From assembly GCF_027923705.1 (NCBI RefSeq), contig NZ_AP026442.1, positions 2,728,001 to 2,792,000 on the forward strand: DNA of 64,000 nucleotides, written 5' to 3'. This DNA comes from Cellulomonas sp. NTE-D12. Its GTDB lineage: Bacteria; Actinomycetota; Actinomycetes; Actinomycetales; Cellulomonadaceae. The notes below the pieces were generated by a model. That model was not told the origin of the DNA and did no database searches. It was given only the letters and a program-made list of their open reading frames with translations. Position numbers and translations under genes: made by a program. Below are positions 39,359 through 48,203 of this stretch, in pieces; position 1 is the stretch's first letter; every line of letters begins with the position of its first letter.

Positions 39359-40268
39359 CGACGAGCTTGCCCTGCACGTGACCGTCACGCAGCCGCGCGT
39401 ACGCCTGCCGCACCGCGTCCAGCTCCAACCGGTAGCGGCCCGCGATCGGCACCCGCACCCGTCCGGCGGCCACCAGGTCCAGCACGTGCGCCACGTCCTG
39501 CGACGTCGCGTGCGCACCGCCGGTGGACACCGCGCCCTGGAGCCGGTCCGGCGGTGCAGCGATCGAGGCGATCCGCTCCACCGGCACGCCGAGCTCGATG
39601 CCGGCCGTCACGTACTCCGGCCCGTGCAGGTCCAGCACGGCGGTCACCGGCCCCGGTGCCGCGGCGCGCACCCGGTCCACGAGCCCGTCGCCGTGCGTCA
39701 CGGGCACCACCCCGAGGTCGCGCAGCAGCGGGTGGTTCGCCTCGCCGGCCACGCCGAGCACGTGCACGCCGAGGTCCACCGCCAGCTGGGCGGCGATCAG
39801 CCCCACGCCGCCGGCGGCGGCGCTGAGCAGCAGCACGTCGCCCGGGCCCACGCCCACCGCGGCGAGGCCGGCCACCGCCGCCCGGCTCGCCACCTGCAGC
39901 GCACCGGCCACCACCGGGTCGACCCCCTCGGGCACCGGCAGCACCGCATCCGTCACGTCCAGCACCAGCACGTCGGCCAGAGCCCCCTCGGGCACCTGCG
40001 CACAGACGGTGTCGCCGACCGCGAACCGGTCGACCCCCGCACCGACCTGGTCCACCACCCCGGACACGTCGTGCCCCACGCCGCGAGACCCGTCGGGCCC
40101 TGACCCGCGCGCGAACAAGCCCGCGAACGCCTTCCAGTCGGCCGGGTTCAGTCCGGCGGCCGTCACCCGGACACGCAGCTGACCCGGGCCGGCCACCGGG
40201 TCCGGGCCCTCGACCAGCCGGAGCACCTCCGGTCCGCCGTAGACGTCGTAGCGGATGCTGCGGGCCAT
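39342..40268 (-). CDS. Zinc-type alcohol dehydrogenase/quinone oxidoreductase-like protein
   Basis: This 308-residue medium-chain reductase has RYDVYGGPEVLRLVEGPDP, AAGLNPADWKAFAG, GHDVSGVVDQVGAGVDRFAV, LLLSAAAGGVGLIAAQLAV (NADP loop) and a C-terminal RDGHVQGKLVVTP. Zinc ligands are absent, so it is of the quinone oxidoreductase type. The ATG overlaps the stop of the upstream phosphodiesterase gene (ATGA), making it the last of five coupled genes. Confidence 0.88.
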   Translation of the reverse strand: MARSIRYDVYGGPEVLRLVEGPDPVAGPGQLRVRVTAAGLNPADWKAFAGLFARGSGPDGSRGVGHDVSGVVDQVGAGVDRFAVGDTVCAQVPEGALADVLVLDVTDAVLPVPEGVDPVVAGALQVASRAAVAGLAAVGVGPGDVLLLSAAAGGVGLIAAQLAVDLGVHVLGVAGEANHPLLRDLGVVPVTHGDGLVDRVRAAAPGPVTAVLDLHGPEYVTAGIELGVPVERIASIAAPPDRLQGAVSTGGAHATSQDVAHVLDLVAAGRVRVPIAGRYRLELDAVRQAYARLRDGHVQGKLVVTPAG

Positions 40269-41032
40269 CAGCGCTCCCCCGCCCGGGCGGCCAGCCACCC
40301 GCGCAACCGGTCCGGGCGGTTGGTGATCACGGCGTCCACCCCCAGCGCCTGGGCCTCGGCCCACATCCACGGCTCGTCGAGCGTCCACACCATCACCTGC
40401 CGACCGGCGGCGTGCTGCGCCTCGACCAGGTCGGGGTGCGTCTGCAGCAGCCGACCGTCGGGGTTGCACGTCATCACCCCGAGCCGCGAGCAGAGCGCGT
40501 CGAGCGCCGCCAGGTGGGGCGCACCGTCCGGCCCCAGCGGCAGGTCCTCCACCAGCAGCCCGCGGTGCAGCTGCGGGGCCACCTCGCGCAGGGCGGCGAC
40601 GCTGCCGGGCTCGAAGCTCTGTCCGACGACCCGCGGCAGCAGCCCCGCTTCGGCGAGCGGGCCCAGCAGCAGCCGCACCCGGTCGGGCGTCCACACGCCC
40701 TTGAGCTCCAGCAGCAGGTCGGTGCGGGGGTGGCGGACCAGCAGGTCGACCACCTCGTCCAGCACCGGCACCCGCTGACCGGCGTAGGCGGGGGCGAACC
40801 ACGAGCCCGCGTCCAGGGCGCGCACCTGGTCCAGGGTCAGCGTGTCCACCCGGCCGGTGCCGTCGGTGGTGGCGTCCACCTCGTCGTCGTGGATCACCAC
40901 GGCGTGCCCGTCGGCCGTCAGCTGCACGTCGAGCTCGATCGCGTCGACCCCCGCCGCGCAGGCCGCCTCGAACGCCGCCAGCGTGTTCTGCGGCGCCACC
41001 GAGCTGTTGCCCCGGTGCCCGATCACCCTCAT
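40268..41032 (-). CDS. Glycerophosphodiester phosphodiesterase (second of two)
   Basis: This 254-residue GDPD TIM barrel has IGHRGNSSVAPQNTLAAFEA with the metal-binding His-Arg and catalytic His, IELDVQLTADGHAVVIHDDE, LLLELKG and VMVWTLDEPWM. It hydrolyses glycerophosphodiesters to glycerol-3-phosphate and an alcohol. No signal peptide is seen, so it acts in the cytosol. It is coupled by ATGA overlaps on both sides. Confidence 0.92.
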   Translation of the reverse strand: MRVIGHRGNSSVAPQNTLAAFEAACAAGVDAIELDVQLTADGHAVVIHDDEVDATTDGTGRVDTLTLDQVRALDAGSWFAPAYAGQRVPVLDEVVDLLVRHPRTDLLLELKGVWTPDRVRLLLGPLAEAGLLPRVVGQSFEPGSVAALREVAPQLHRGLLVEDLPLGPDGAPHLAALDALCSRLGVMTCNPDGRLLQTHPDLVEAQHAAGRQVMVWTLDEPWMWAEAQALGVDAVITNRPDRLRGWLAARAGER

Positions 41033-41805
41033 GCCCACACCCCTCGCTCCCGCAGCACCTGCGCCAGCAGGTCCGCCCGGTCGCTGACCAGGCCGTCCAC
41101 CCCCAGCTCGAGCAGCCGCCGCATCTCCTCCGGCTCGTTCACCGTCCACACGTGCACCTGCAGCCCGGCCCGGTGCGCGGCGGCGACGGTGCGCCGGTCC
41201 ACCACCGTCACGCGCCCCTGCGCCACCGGCACCTGCAGGCAGTCCACCGACCGCACCGCGCGCCGCAGGCCGCCGGCCGGCAGCCCGGTGCGCGCGCCGA
41301 CGACGAACGCCGCCACCTCGCTGGTCGCCGCGGACGTCGCCACGGGCCGGGACAGCCCGGCCAGCGTCGCCAGCCGACGCCGCACCGAGAACGACGCGAT
41401 GCACACCCGGTCGTGCGATGCCGTGCGCTCCACCGCCGCGACGACTGGCGCCACGGCCGACGCCGCCTTCACGTCGATGTTCACCCGCAGGTCGGGGGTC
41501 AGCCCGAGCACGTCCTCGAGCAGCGGCACCGGCTCGGCACCGCCGATCCGCGCCTCCCGCACGCGGGACCACGGCAGCTCCCGCACGCGCCCGTGCGCGT
41601 CGGTGGTGCGGTCCAGCGTCTCGTCGTGCAGCGCGACCGCCACGCCGTCGCTCGTCGCGTGCGCGTCCGTCTCCACGTAGCGGAACCCCAGGTCGACGGC
41701 TGCCGCGAAGGCCGCCAGCGAGTTCTCCAGCCCCTCCCGGGAGAACCCGCGGTGCGCCAGCGCGACGAACCCGCTCGGGTCCGCGAGGTAGCCGGTCGCC
41801 GTCAC
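41029..41805 (-). CDS. Glycerophosphodiester phosphodiesterase (first of two)
   Basis: The GTG at 41805 overlaps the upstream hydrolase stop, giving 258 residues. It shows ALAHRGFSREGLENSLAAFA, YVETDAHATSDGVAVALHDE, LRVNIDVKA and VHVWTVNEPEEM. The Asn-containing NIDVK replaces the ELK of its neighbour, so the two GDPDs are not recent duplicates and may differ in substrate. It is cytosolic. Confidence 0.92.
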   Translation of the reverse strand: MTATGYLADPSGFVALAHRGFSREGLENSLAAFAAAVDLGFRYVETDAHATSDGVAVALHDETLDRTTDAHGRVRELPWSRVREARIGGAEPVPLLEDVLGLTPDLRVNIDVKAASAVAPVVAAVERTASHDRVCIASFSVRRRLATLAGLSRPVATSAATSEVAAFVVGARTGLPAGGLRRAVRSVDCLQVPVAQGRVTVVDRRTVAAAHRAGLQVHVWTVNEPEEMRRLLELGVDGLVSDRADLLAQVLRERGVWA

Positions 41806-42854
41806 CGGCGCGCCCGTTCGTCGAGGAACCGGGTCATCGCGGCGAGGTAGGCCGTGCGCGGCGCCTGCGCCGAGAGCGCCAGGTCGTGCACCGCGCCGGG
41901 GAACGACCGCACGGTCACGTCCCGCCCCAGACCGGGCGCCCGACGGCTGATCGCCCGCACGTCCAGCACGGTGTCCTGCTCGTCCAGCGCGGGGTTGTCG
42001 GCGCGGTCCGGGCCCGACATCGCGGCGTGCCCCACCAGCACCGGGCAGCCGATCTCCAGCCCGCGCGACACGCGCGCCTGCGCCGACAGCACCGCCGCGA
42101 GCCACCCGGCGCGGACCGGCACGCCGTCCGGCCGCTTGAGGGTGGTGTCGAACTCCCACCGCCCGCCGTTGGCCGCCAGCAGGTGGCTCGCGTACACCGA
42201 CGGCCCCGAGGAGACGACTGTCAGCGGCGCCGTGCGCGCCAGCACGCGCAGCACCCGGTCGGTGACGCGCGGCACCCACGACCGTCCCAGCGCGAGGAAC
42301 GGGCTGTTCAGCACCAGCGCGTCCGGGCCGCCGTGCACGCGGTGCGCGTGCGCCCACAGCGCCGCGACCAGGCCACCCATGGAGTGCGCGTGCACCGCCA
42401 CCGGCACTGCGGGGTGCAGCCCGCGGGCCACCGCGACGGCGGCGCCGAGGTCGGCGGCCTGCTCCCGCACGTCGTCCAGGTAGTGCGGCACCTCCTCCGG
42501 CCGCCACGACCGTCCGGCGCGCCGGACGTCCACCGCGAGGAACGCCCAGCCGGCGTCCTCGACGGCCGCGGCGAGGTGCTCGGCGAAGAAGTAGTCGTTG
42601 TAGCCGTGCAGGTGCACCACCACCCCGCGCGGCGGCCGCCCGCGTCGCAGCCGGCCGGCCGGGGCGCGCCGGACGACGGTCAGCACGGGGTCGGTCCGGC
42701 CCGCGGCCGCGGAGGCGAGCGGCCGCCCCGGCGCGGGCGGCCCGGCGGGCAGCCGGGTGGCGACGAAGCCGTCCAGCTGCTCGTCGTCCACCCAGTGCAG
42801 GCCGCCCGCCGCCGCGTCCATCGCCGGCGACCACAGCAGCGTCCGCAGCCTCAT
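41802..42854 (-). CDS. Alpha/beta hydrolase (serine lipase/lysophospholipase-like)
   Basis: This 350-residue protein has VVVHLHGYNDYFF (oxyanion region), VHAHSMGG (nucleophile elbow with catalytic Ser), an Asp in the GHAAMSGPDRADN or nearby loop, and the catalytic His in GAVHDLALS. The fold matches monoacylglycerol lipase/lysophospholipase-type hydrolases. The gene order suggests that it removes the acyl chain and the next two products split the glycerophosphodiester, but this is inference. Confidence 0.85.
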   Translation of the reverse strand: MRLRTLLWSPAMDAAAGGLHWVDDEQLDGFVATRLPAGPPAPGRPLASAAAGRTDPVLTVVRRAPAGRLRRGRPPRGVVVHLHGYNDYFFAEHLAAAVEDAGWAFLAVDVRRAGRSWRPEEVPHYLDDVREQAADLGAAVAVARGLHPAVPVAVHAHSMGGLVAALWAHAHRVHGGPDALVLNSPFLALGRSWVPRVTDRVLRVLARTAPLTVVSSGPSVYASHLLAANGGRWEFDTTLKRPDGVPVRAGWLAAVLSAQARVSRGLEIGCPVLVGHAAMSGPDRADNPALDEQDTVLDVRAISRRAPGLGRDVTVRSFPGAVHDLALSAQAPRTAYLAAMTRFLDERARR

Positions 42855-42855
42855 G

Positions 42856-44271
42856 TCACGCCCGCTCGTCGGCCGTCGGGACGTCGCGCACCGCCACGTC
42901 GTGCCGGCCGTCCACCCCGCGCCCGCGCGGGAACCGCACCAGCAGCAGCAGCCCGAGGCCGAGCGCCAGCACCACCACGATGCCGAGGATGCCCCAGTAC
43001 TGCGCGCCACCCCAGGCGATGGCCAGCGAGAACGCCATCGGCGCCAGGAAGCTCGCCGCCCGTCCGGTGGTGGCGTACAGCCCGAACGCCTCGGCCTCGC
43101 GACCCGCGTCCGTCAGGCGCGCCAGCAACCCGCGGCTGGCGGACTGCGTGGGGCCGACGCACGACGACAGCACCAGACCGGCCACCCAGAACGCCGTCTG
43201 CCCCTGGTCGTGGAGCACGAACACCGCGACGGCCGCGAGCACCAGCACGACGAGGGACACCGTGATCACGCGCCGCGGCCCGAACCGGTCGTCCAACCAG
43301 CCGGCGCCGATGGTGCTGATCCCCGCGACCACGTTGGCGGCGATGGCAAAGACGATCACCTGCGAGGACGTGAACCCGAACGTGCCGGAGGCCAGCACGG
43401 CACCGAACGTGAACACCCCGGCCAGCCCGTCCCGGTACACCGCGCTGGCCACCAGGTACCCCAGCGTCGACCGGCGGGTGCGCCACAGGTGCGCGACGTC
43501 GTGACCGAGCTTGCGGTAGGCGCCGAGGGCGCCGATCGCGCGCGGGTCCGGGCGGGCGTGCTCCGGCACGGCGACCAGCACGGGGACGGCGAACACCGCC
43601 ATCCAGACGGCGGACACCGCGACCGCCGCGCGGATGTTCCAGCCGTCGGCCGACGTCACGCCGAACCAGCCGACGTCGGGGTTGATGAACCCCACGAACA
43701 GCACGATCAGCAGCACGATCCCGCCGACGTACCCCGAGCCCCAGCCGATGCCGCTGACCCGGCCCACCGTGGCCGGCGTGGTGATCTGCAGCAGGAGCGC
43801 GTTGTACGCCACGGACGCCAGCTCGAAGAACACGTTGCCGGCCGCCAGCAGCACCACGCCGAGCAGCACGGCGTGGGACCGGGCGCCGTCGTGCGGGTGC
43901 ACCAGCACCATGGCCGCCATCGCGGCCACCGTCACCGCCGTGTTCGCGCCGAGCCACACCTTGCGCCGGCCGGACGCGTCCGAGAGCGCGCCGAGCGCCG
44001 GTGCGAGCAGCGCCACCAGGATGCCCGCGACGGTCAGCCCCCAGCCGAGCCACTGCGAGTGCAGCGCCGTGGTGGCGGTGACGTCGGCGCCCGGCTCGAC
44101 GAACACCTTCGACGTCAGCCAGACGGTGAACACGAACGTGGTCACCACGGCGTTGAACGCCGCCGACCCCCAGTCCCAGGCGGCCCAGGCGAGCACCCGG
44201 CCGGTGGTCAGGCGCGCGGCACGGGCGGGCGGCGTGGAGGTCCGGCCGGGGCCGAGATCGTCGTCGATCAC
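42856..44271 (-). CDS. MFS transporter of the Atg22/UMF1 family
   Basis: I take the GTG at 44271 (471 residues); upstream in-frame sequence is Arg/Pro-rich and unlike homologues. AWAAWDWGSAAFNAVVTTFV is the UMF1 signature, followed by 11-12 membrane helices and loops such as GALSDASGRRKVWLGANTAV and AGWLDDRFGPRRV. Relatives export amino acids from the yeast vacuole; the bacterial substrates are unknown. The stop lies one base from the next ATG, so it leads the lipid-degradation operon and could carry its products. Confidence 0.85.
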   Translation of the reverse strand: MIDDDLGPGRTSTPPARAARLTTGRVLAWAAWDWGSAAFNAVVTTFVFTVWLTSKVFVEPGADVTATTALHSQWLGWGLTVAGILVALLAPALGALSDASGRRKVWLGANTAVTVAAMAAMVLVHPHDGARSHAVLLGVVLLAAGNVFFELASVAYNALLLQITTPATVGRVSGIGWGSGYVGGIVLLIVLFVGFINPDVGWFGVTSADGWNIRAAVAVSAVWMAVFAVPVLVAVPEHARPDPRAIGALGAYRKLGHDVAHLWRTRRSTLGYLVASAVYRDGLAGVFTFGAVLASGTFGFTSSQVIVFAIAANVVAGISTIGAGWLDDRFGPRRVITVSLVVLVLAAVAVFVLHDQGQTAFWVAGLVLSSCVGPTQSASRGLLARLTDAGREAEAFGLYATTGRAASFLAPMAFSLAIAWGGAQYWGILGIVVVLALGLGLLLLVRFPRGRGVDGRHDVAVRDVPTADERA

Positions 44272-44378
44272 GGCCGGCTGCAGTCGTCGGTCACGGCCGG
44301 ATGGTACGGCGGCACGACGACCACCGCCCCGCGGCCGCGCAGGCGCGCGGGTGAACACTGCACGAACGCTCACCGGAC

Positions 44379-44411
44379 GGACGGCCGGCACCGACCTGGC
44401 GCCGGCCGTCC
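44379..44411 (-). terminator. Terminator after the UPF0182 gene
   Basis: GGACGGCCGGC / GCCGGCCGTCC is a perfect 11-bp stem with an 11-base loop, five bases past the UPF0182 stop in the leftward direction. Confidence 0.75.
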
Positions 44412-44416
44412 ACCCG

Positions 44417-47400
44417 TCAGCTGCCCAGGCGTGCCTGCGCGTCGATCGCGGCCTGGATCGCCGCGTCCAGCCGGGACTGCGCCGCGCCGTACGCCGCGAA
44501 GTCGTTCGCCGCGAGCGCCGCCTGACCGTCCTTCATCGCCTGGCTGGCCGCCTGCAGTGCCGACTGCAGGTCTGCGCGCGCCGTGGCGTCCCCTCCGGTG
44601 GAGGAGCCGCTCGGCGACGGCGTCGGGCTGGCGCTCGCCGTCGGCGTGCCGGACGGGGTCGGCGACGGCGTGCCGCTGGGGCTCGGTGACGGGCTCGGCG
44701 CCCCACCGGACCCGGCGTCACCGGCCTGGGCGCCGGAGTTGCCGCCGAACACCTGGTTCAGCGCCTCGTCCAACGTCTCGGCGAACCCGATCTTGTTGCC
44801 GAACGACACCAGCACGCGCTGCAGCAGCGGGAACGTGGTGCCGCTCGACGCCTGCACGTACACAGGCTGCACGTAGAGCAGTCCCCCGCCCACCGGCAGC
44901 GTCAGCAGGTTGCCGCGCAGCACCGACGAGTCGCCACGGCCCAGGATGTTCAGCTCGTTGGACACGGTGGCGTCCGCCGTGAAGGCCGAGTTGGCCTGTC
45001 CCGGTCCGGGCACCGTCGAGTCGCGCGGCAGTGTCAGCAGCCGCAACGTGCCGTAGTCCGGCGACGGTTTGCCGGCGACGTTGCCTGCCTCGGCGTCGGC
45101 CGCCAGGTACCCCGTCAGCACCTCACGCGCCGTGGAGCCGGCCGGGATGAACGTCGACATCAGCGAGAAGTTCGCCGACTTCTGGTCCGGCATCTGCAGG
45201 GTCAGGTAGTACGGCGGCTGGTCGACCTTCTCGGTGGTGGTGGTCGGGTCCAGCGGGTTGGCCCAGAAGTCGTTGCCGGAGAAGAACTGCCCGGCGTCCG
45301 TCACGTGGTACTTGGCCAGCAGCGTGCGCTGCACCTTGAACAGGTCCTCCGGGTACCGGATGTGGCTCATCAGCGCACCGCTGATGTCCGAGATCGGCTT
45401 GACCGACGTCGGGAACACCTTCGACCACGCCTTGAGCACCGGGTCCTGCGTGTCCCAGGTGTACAGGTCCACCGACCCGTCGTACGCGTCGACCGTCGCC
45501 TTCACCGAGTTGCGGATGTAGTTCACCGTCTTCGGCTGCAGCGCCTGCACGTTGGAGCTGGTCTGGGTGACCGAGTCGGTGGTCGCGTCCGAGAGCGACT
45601 GGCTGGCGCTGTAGGGGTACTGGTCCGAGGTGGTGTAGCCGTCGATGATCCACTTCACGCGGCCGTCGATCACCGCCGGGTACACCCGGCCGTCCAGCTC
45701 GAGGTAGGGCGCCACCTTGGCCACGCGGTCCCGCGGGTTGCGGTCGTAGAGGATCTGCGACTGCGGGGTGACGCGGTTGGAGAACAGGATCTGCTCGTCC
45801 CCGAACTTGATCGAGTACATGATCTTGTTCCACAGGTTGCCGATGCTCGGCCCCGCGGAGACCGTCTGCGTCGGGAACCGCGTGTTCAGCGAGCCGGAGC
45901 CACCCGTGTCGTCCGGGTAGTCGAACTCCCACCCCGTGGAGCCGTCGGGACCGCCGACGATCGAGTACGGCGGGGACGTCTCGCCGAAGTAGATGCGCGG
46001 CTCGTAGGTGCCGATGTCACCGCTGGACGGGATGCCGCCCTCCCAGAACGCCGGCTGACCGTTGGCGCCGCGCGTGTTGCCGTAGGCCGCCACCACGCCG
46101 TACCCGTGGGTGTACACGGTGGTGTTGTTCACCCAGTTCCGCTGCGAGTCGCTCAGCCCGTTGAGGTCGAGCTCGCGGACGGCGATCACGGTGTCGCGGC
46201 TCTGGCCGTTGACCGTGTAGCGGTCCACCGACAGCGTCTGCGGGAAGTCGTAGAACCCGCGGATCTGCTGCAGCTGCTTGAACGACGGCGACACCAGCTG
46301 CGGGTCGAGCAGGCGGATCGAGTTGGTCGTCTCGGCGTCGGACCGCAGCGCACCGGCCTCCGCGGTCACCTTCGCCGGGTACTCGCTCGTCTTGACGTCC
46401 GTCAGCCCGTACGCCTGCCGCGTCGAGTCGATGTTGCGCTGGATGTACTCCTTCTCGGCGTCCTGCTGGTTGGGCTGCACCTGGAAGCGCTGCACGATCG
46501 CCGGGTAGATGCCGCCGACGACGATGGCGGACAGCAGCATCAGCGCGACGCCGATGCCCGGCAGCCGCCAGTTCCCGGTGATCGCCGAGTAGACGAACGC
46601 CGCGGCGACGACGAGGGCGGCGACGGTGAGGATCGCCTTGGACGGCATCACCGCGTGCACGTCCGTGAAGGTCGCGCCGGCGAACTTCTGCCCGGCGCTG
46701 TTCTTCATCAGCAGCGAGTACCGGTCCAGCCAGTAGCTCGCGGCGATCAGCACCAGCAGCACCGCGGCCAGCACCGACAGGTGCACGCGCGCGGCGCGGG
46801 TGGTCCGGTTGCCCTTCGCGGCGGGGCCCAGCCGCAGGCCGCCGTACAGGTAGTGGGTCGCCAGCGCGCCGATGCCGGACAGGATCACCACGGCCATCAG
46901 GAACGACACCGTGAACCGCAGCAGCGGCAGCGTGAACATGTAGAAGCCGAGGTCCAGGTGGAACTGCGGGTCGGTGGTGCCGACGCGCTGCGCGTGCATC
47001 GCCAGCTGCACGGTGTCCCAGCGCTGCGCCGCGGCACCGCCGGCGAACAGCCCCAGCAGCACCGGTCCGACCAGCATCACCAGCCGGCGCAGCGGCTCGA
47101 TCGCCTCGCGGTACTGGTCGAGGCTCGTCTGCTCGGGCGTCGACGGCGCGTACACCGGACGCGAGTGGTACGCGAACCGCAGGCTGCCCGCCACCGCGAC
47201 GGCCATCACGGCGAACCCCACGACGAACAGCACGGCCCGGGTGCCCCACTCGGTCCACAGCACCTGCAGGTAGCCGAGCTGGTTGAACCACAGCGCCTCG
47301 GTCCACACGTGCGACAGGATCACGACGACGATCGCGATGCCGGCCAGGATGGCGATGGTCGGCAGCAGGGGCCCCCGTCGACGCCGGGCGGGACGGGGGC

Positions 47401-47425
47401 GGGGGCGGGGCGGTGAGGCGAACAT
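44417..47425 (-). CDS. UPF0182 family large membrane protein
   Basis: This 1002-residue protein from ATG 47425 has seven N-terminal membrane helices (about residues 20-300), then a large extracytoplasmic domain with conserved blocks (NNTTVYTHGYGVVAAYGN, FGETSPPYSIVGG, FPTSVKPISDISGALMSHIR YPEDLF). A Ser/Pro/Thr-rich linker and a final Ala/Gln-rich helix follow. It corresponds to M. tuberculosis Rv3193c. The family is universal in actinobacteria with no confirmed function. Confidence 0.92.
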   Translation of the reverse strand: MFASPPRPRPRPARRRRGPLLPTIAILAGIAIVVVILSHVWTEALWFNQLGYLQVLWTEWGTRAVLFVVGFAVMAVAVAGSLRFAYHSRPVYAPSTPEQTSLDQYREAIEPLRRLVMLVGPVLLGLFAGGAAAQRWDTVQLAMHAQRVGTTDPQFHLDLGFYMFTLPLLRFTVSFLMAVVILSGIGALATHYLYGGLRLGPAAKGNRTTRAARVHLSVLAAVLLVLIAASYWLDRYSLLMKNSAGQKFAGATFTDVHAVMPSKAILTVAALVVAAAFVYSAITGNWRLPGIGVALMLLSAIVVGGIYPAIVQRFQVQPNQQDAEKEYIQRNIDSTRQAYGLTDVKTSEYPAKVTAEAGALRSDAETTNSIRLLDPQLVSPSFKQLQQIRGFYDFPQTLSVDRYTVNGQSRDTVIAVRELDLNGLSDSQRNWVNNTTVYTHGYGVVAAYGNTRGANGQPAFWEGGIPSSGDIGTYEPRIYFGETSPPYSIVGGPDGSTGWEFDYPDDTGGSGSLNTRFPTQTVSAGPSIGNLWNKIMYSIKFGDEQILFSNRVTPQSQILYDRNPRDRVAKVAPYLELDGRVYPAVIDGRVKWIIDGYTTSDQYPYSASQSLSDATTDSVTQTSSNVQALQPKTVNYIRNSVKATVDAYDGSVDLYTWDTQDPVLKAWSKVFPTSVKPISDISGALMSHIRYPEDLFKVQRTLLAKYHVTDAGQFFSGNDFWANPLDPTTTTEKVDQPPYYLTLQMPDQKSANFSLMSTFIPAGSTAREVLTGYLAADAEAGNVAGKPSPDYGTLRLLTLPRDSTVPGPGQANSAFTADATVSNELNILGRGDSSVLRGNLLTLPVGGGLLYVQPVYVQASSGTTFPLLQRVLVSFGNKIGFAETLDEALNQVFGGNSGAQAGDAGSGGAPSPSPSPSGTPSPTPSGTPTASASPTPSPSGSSTGGDATARADLQSALQAASQAMKDGQAALAANDFAAYGAAQSRLDAAIQAAIDAQARLGS

Positions 47426-47545
47426 CCGGCGGTGGTCCTCGTCGTGTGAGCGGTCCGGCCTCCTGGCCGGGTGGCCCACGAAGGGGCCAGCCGGTGAACG
47501 CGCCGGTCGGGGCCCAGGTTCCCACACCGATGGGACGATGAGGCC

Positions 47546-48199
47546 ATGGCGGACGCACACCAGGCAGCGGGCGACGCGCCCGACGAGACACCGGCCCCGA
47601 GCGCCGCTCCCGAAACCGACGTACCCGCAGGAGGCGACGACGTCACGACGAGCGGCGCAGGCTCCGTCGCGGCCCGCACCGCGCTGACCGCCGCGGTCCG
47701 GGAGATCGAGCTGCACGTCGCCCGCGCGGGCTGGGACGCACCCGTCCGGGTGTTCGCCCTGGTGCGCACCCAGCAGGCGCTCGCCACCGAACCGACGCTC
47801 GCCGACCAGCTCGAGCCGGACGTGCTCGCCGCCGCCCGCACCAACCCCTGGCACCTGACCTCCGTCGAGCAGGAGGGCCTGCCGGCCGCGGAGGACGTCG
47901 AGCAGCTGCTGGGCCAGCTGTCCTGGCCGTCGACGGTGGACGGTGCGGCGCTCACGGTGGAGCGTGTGGTGCTCCCGCCGGCCGCCGAGGCGCAGCTGCC
48001 GGCCGACCCGGACGCGGCTCTCGCCTACCTGATGGGCCACCCGGACCGGCAGGACGTGCGGATCGCCGTCGGCGTGCTGCGCGACGGTGCCGCGTGGTGC
48101 GCCGTCCGCACCCGCGCGCACGACTCGGACGACCAGGTGGGCGGCGGTCCCGACGTGGTCCCCGGCCTGGTCGCGGCGCTGCGCTCGACTCTCGACTGA
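47546..48199 (+). CDS. PPA1309 family protein
   Basis: This 217-residue cytosolic protein has an acidic disordered lead of about 40 residues followed by the PPA1309 domain (ALTAAVREIELHVARAGWDA, VRVFALVRTQQAL, SWPSTVDGAALTVERVVLP, VGVLRDGAAWCAVR). GACGAT lies six bases before the ATG, suggesting a leaderless message. It lies between, and divergent or convergent to, UPF0182 and PDZ-Lon genes, as in many actinobacteria. The function is unknown. Confidence 0.85.
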   Translation: MADAHQAAGDAPDETPAPSAAPETDVPAGGDDVTTSGAGSVAARTALTAAVREIELHVARAGWDAPVRVFALVRTQQALATEPTLADQLEPDVLAAARTNPWHLTSVEQEGLPAAEDVEQLLGQLSWPSTVDGAALTVERVVLPPAAEAQLPADPDAALAYLMGHPDRQDVRIAVGVLRDGAAWCAVRTRAHDSDDQVGGGPDVVPGLVAALRSTLD

Positions 48200-48203
48200 C
48201 GGG

